Below are positions 5,495-5,862 of a stretch of DNA of 5,862 bases, in pieces. The notes beneath the pieces were generated by a model, which worked only from the letters and a program-made list of their open reading frames with translations, made no database searches and had not been told where the DNA came from. Each line of letters opens with the position of its first letter. Position 1 is the first letter of the stretch. Source of the stretch: JBMYQA01 sp049600855 (lineage in GTDB: Bacteria; Bacteroidota; Bacteroidia; Cytophagales; Flammeovirgaceae); the NCBI GenBank assembly GCA_049600855.1, contig JBMYQA010000347.1, forward strand, positions 1 through 5,862. The letters run 5' to 3'. Both the position numbers and the translations under genes were made by a program.

Positions 5495-5862
5495 CTATTT
5501 TCTAGCAATAACCATGTGATAATTAGACATCATTTCAAAGCGGACTTGCATCACATCATTGTCATGGAAGTATTTTTTCAACTTTTCGGCTGTAAAAACA
5601 TGTTTTTTATCGGGATCATTGTCTGGATGAGCAGCATAAAGAATGATGATAAAACGCTTGGTAACTCGGCAAATCTCCGCAATGGCTAAAGATACATCTT
5701 CAATGTATTCCAATACTCTCAAGGCGGTTGTTACGTCAAACATTTCACTGGGAAAAGTAGCCATATCTCTCGCATCCATTTGTTTGGCCGTGAGGTTTAA
5801 AACGCCGCCTTTAATCACGGATGCCACATACGCGATGGGCGCTATGGTGCTGAGGGTGGGGA
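5495..5862 (-). CDS. Class I SAM-dependent methyltransferase, C-terminal part
   Basis: The frame is open from the right edge to the TAG at 5497-5495, about 121 visible residues; the 5' end lies outside. Visible motifs are LTAKQMDARDMATFPSEMFD, where the Asp after LTAKQM and the following DARDM suit the adenine-contacting region of the SAM fold; DVTTALRVLEYIEDVSLAI (the usual post-II/III block, here VLEYIED where VLEHIxD is common); EICRVTKRFIIIL; and a C-terminal VFTAEKLKKYFHD with NYHMVIARK at the end. The glycine-rich SAM-binding motif I (usually DxGxGxG) would be upstream, off the window. A GTG at 5827-5825 keeps the frame but cannot be the start, because the coding frame continues to the edge without a stop. 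The substrate is unknown; small molecules and lipids are commoner for this Methyltransf_11 type, but nothing here decides it. Confidence 0.85.
   Translation of the reverse strand, partial: PTLSTIAPIAYVASVIKGGVLNLTAKQMDARDMATFPSEMFDVTTALRVLEYIEDVSLAIAEICRVTKRFIIILYAAHPDNDPDKKHVFTAEKLKKYFHDNDVMQVRFEMMSNYHMVIARK

Noticed and set aside
5104..5505. 133-codon open frame on the + strand over aroQ
   Set aside because: It is antisense to catalytic motifs of AroQ and runs through the palindrome; no family is recognisable.

Overview
The window looks like chromosomal DNA of a member of the Bacteroidota. It carries a type III glutamine synthetase of the large GlnN kind, a YbjN/Tir-chaperone-like protein and a short acidic two-cluster ferredoxin. 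It is AT-rich by eye, starts generally lack Shine-Dalgarno sites, and there is one TAnnTTTG-type promoter candidate. A Saprospiria/Cytophagia-like host is possible, but that is a guess. No mobile elements, tRNA, rRNA or CRISPR were seen.

Layout. The left edge (2-1603, + strand) is the C-terminal three quarters of glnN. It converges on a rhomboid protease gene (2259-1651, - strand) across a 47-base gap with a short GC-rich hairpin. All other genes are on the - strand. Reading in their own direction from the right edge they are: the 3' part of a class I methyltransferase (5862-5495); aroQ, type II 3-dehydroquinate dehydratase (5400-4975); a secreted protein that resembles thiaminase I (4796-3561); a 2[4Fe-4S] ferredoxin (3454-3107) with a strong intrinsic terminator (3067-3034); a YbjN-like protein (2840-2379) with its own terminator (2337-2302); and the rhomboid gene. 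The two clear terminators make the ferredoxin, YbjN-like and rhomboid genes largely separate transcription units, so this is a run of housekeeping genes in one direction and not one operon. The 266 bases between the YbjN-like gene and the ferredoxin gene hold only the ferredoxin terminator and AT-rich sequence. The 178 bases between the thiaminase-like gene and aroQ hold no recognisable riboswitch or terminator, only a doubtful 23-codon frame.

The most notable gene is the thiaminase-I-like one. It has a signal peptide, a Cys in a thiaminase-like Pro-x-x-x-Cys-x-Asn context, a Gly-Tyr-Ser-Glu motif, and Asp residues spaced roughly as in the Paenibacillus enzyme. It would easily be annotated as just a solute-binding protein. 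The second item of interest is a perfect 14-bp inverted repeat in the leader of aroQ. One of its arms can also pair with a third nearby segment, giving an attenuator-like arrangement.
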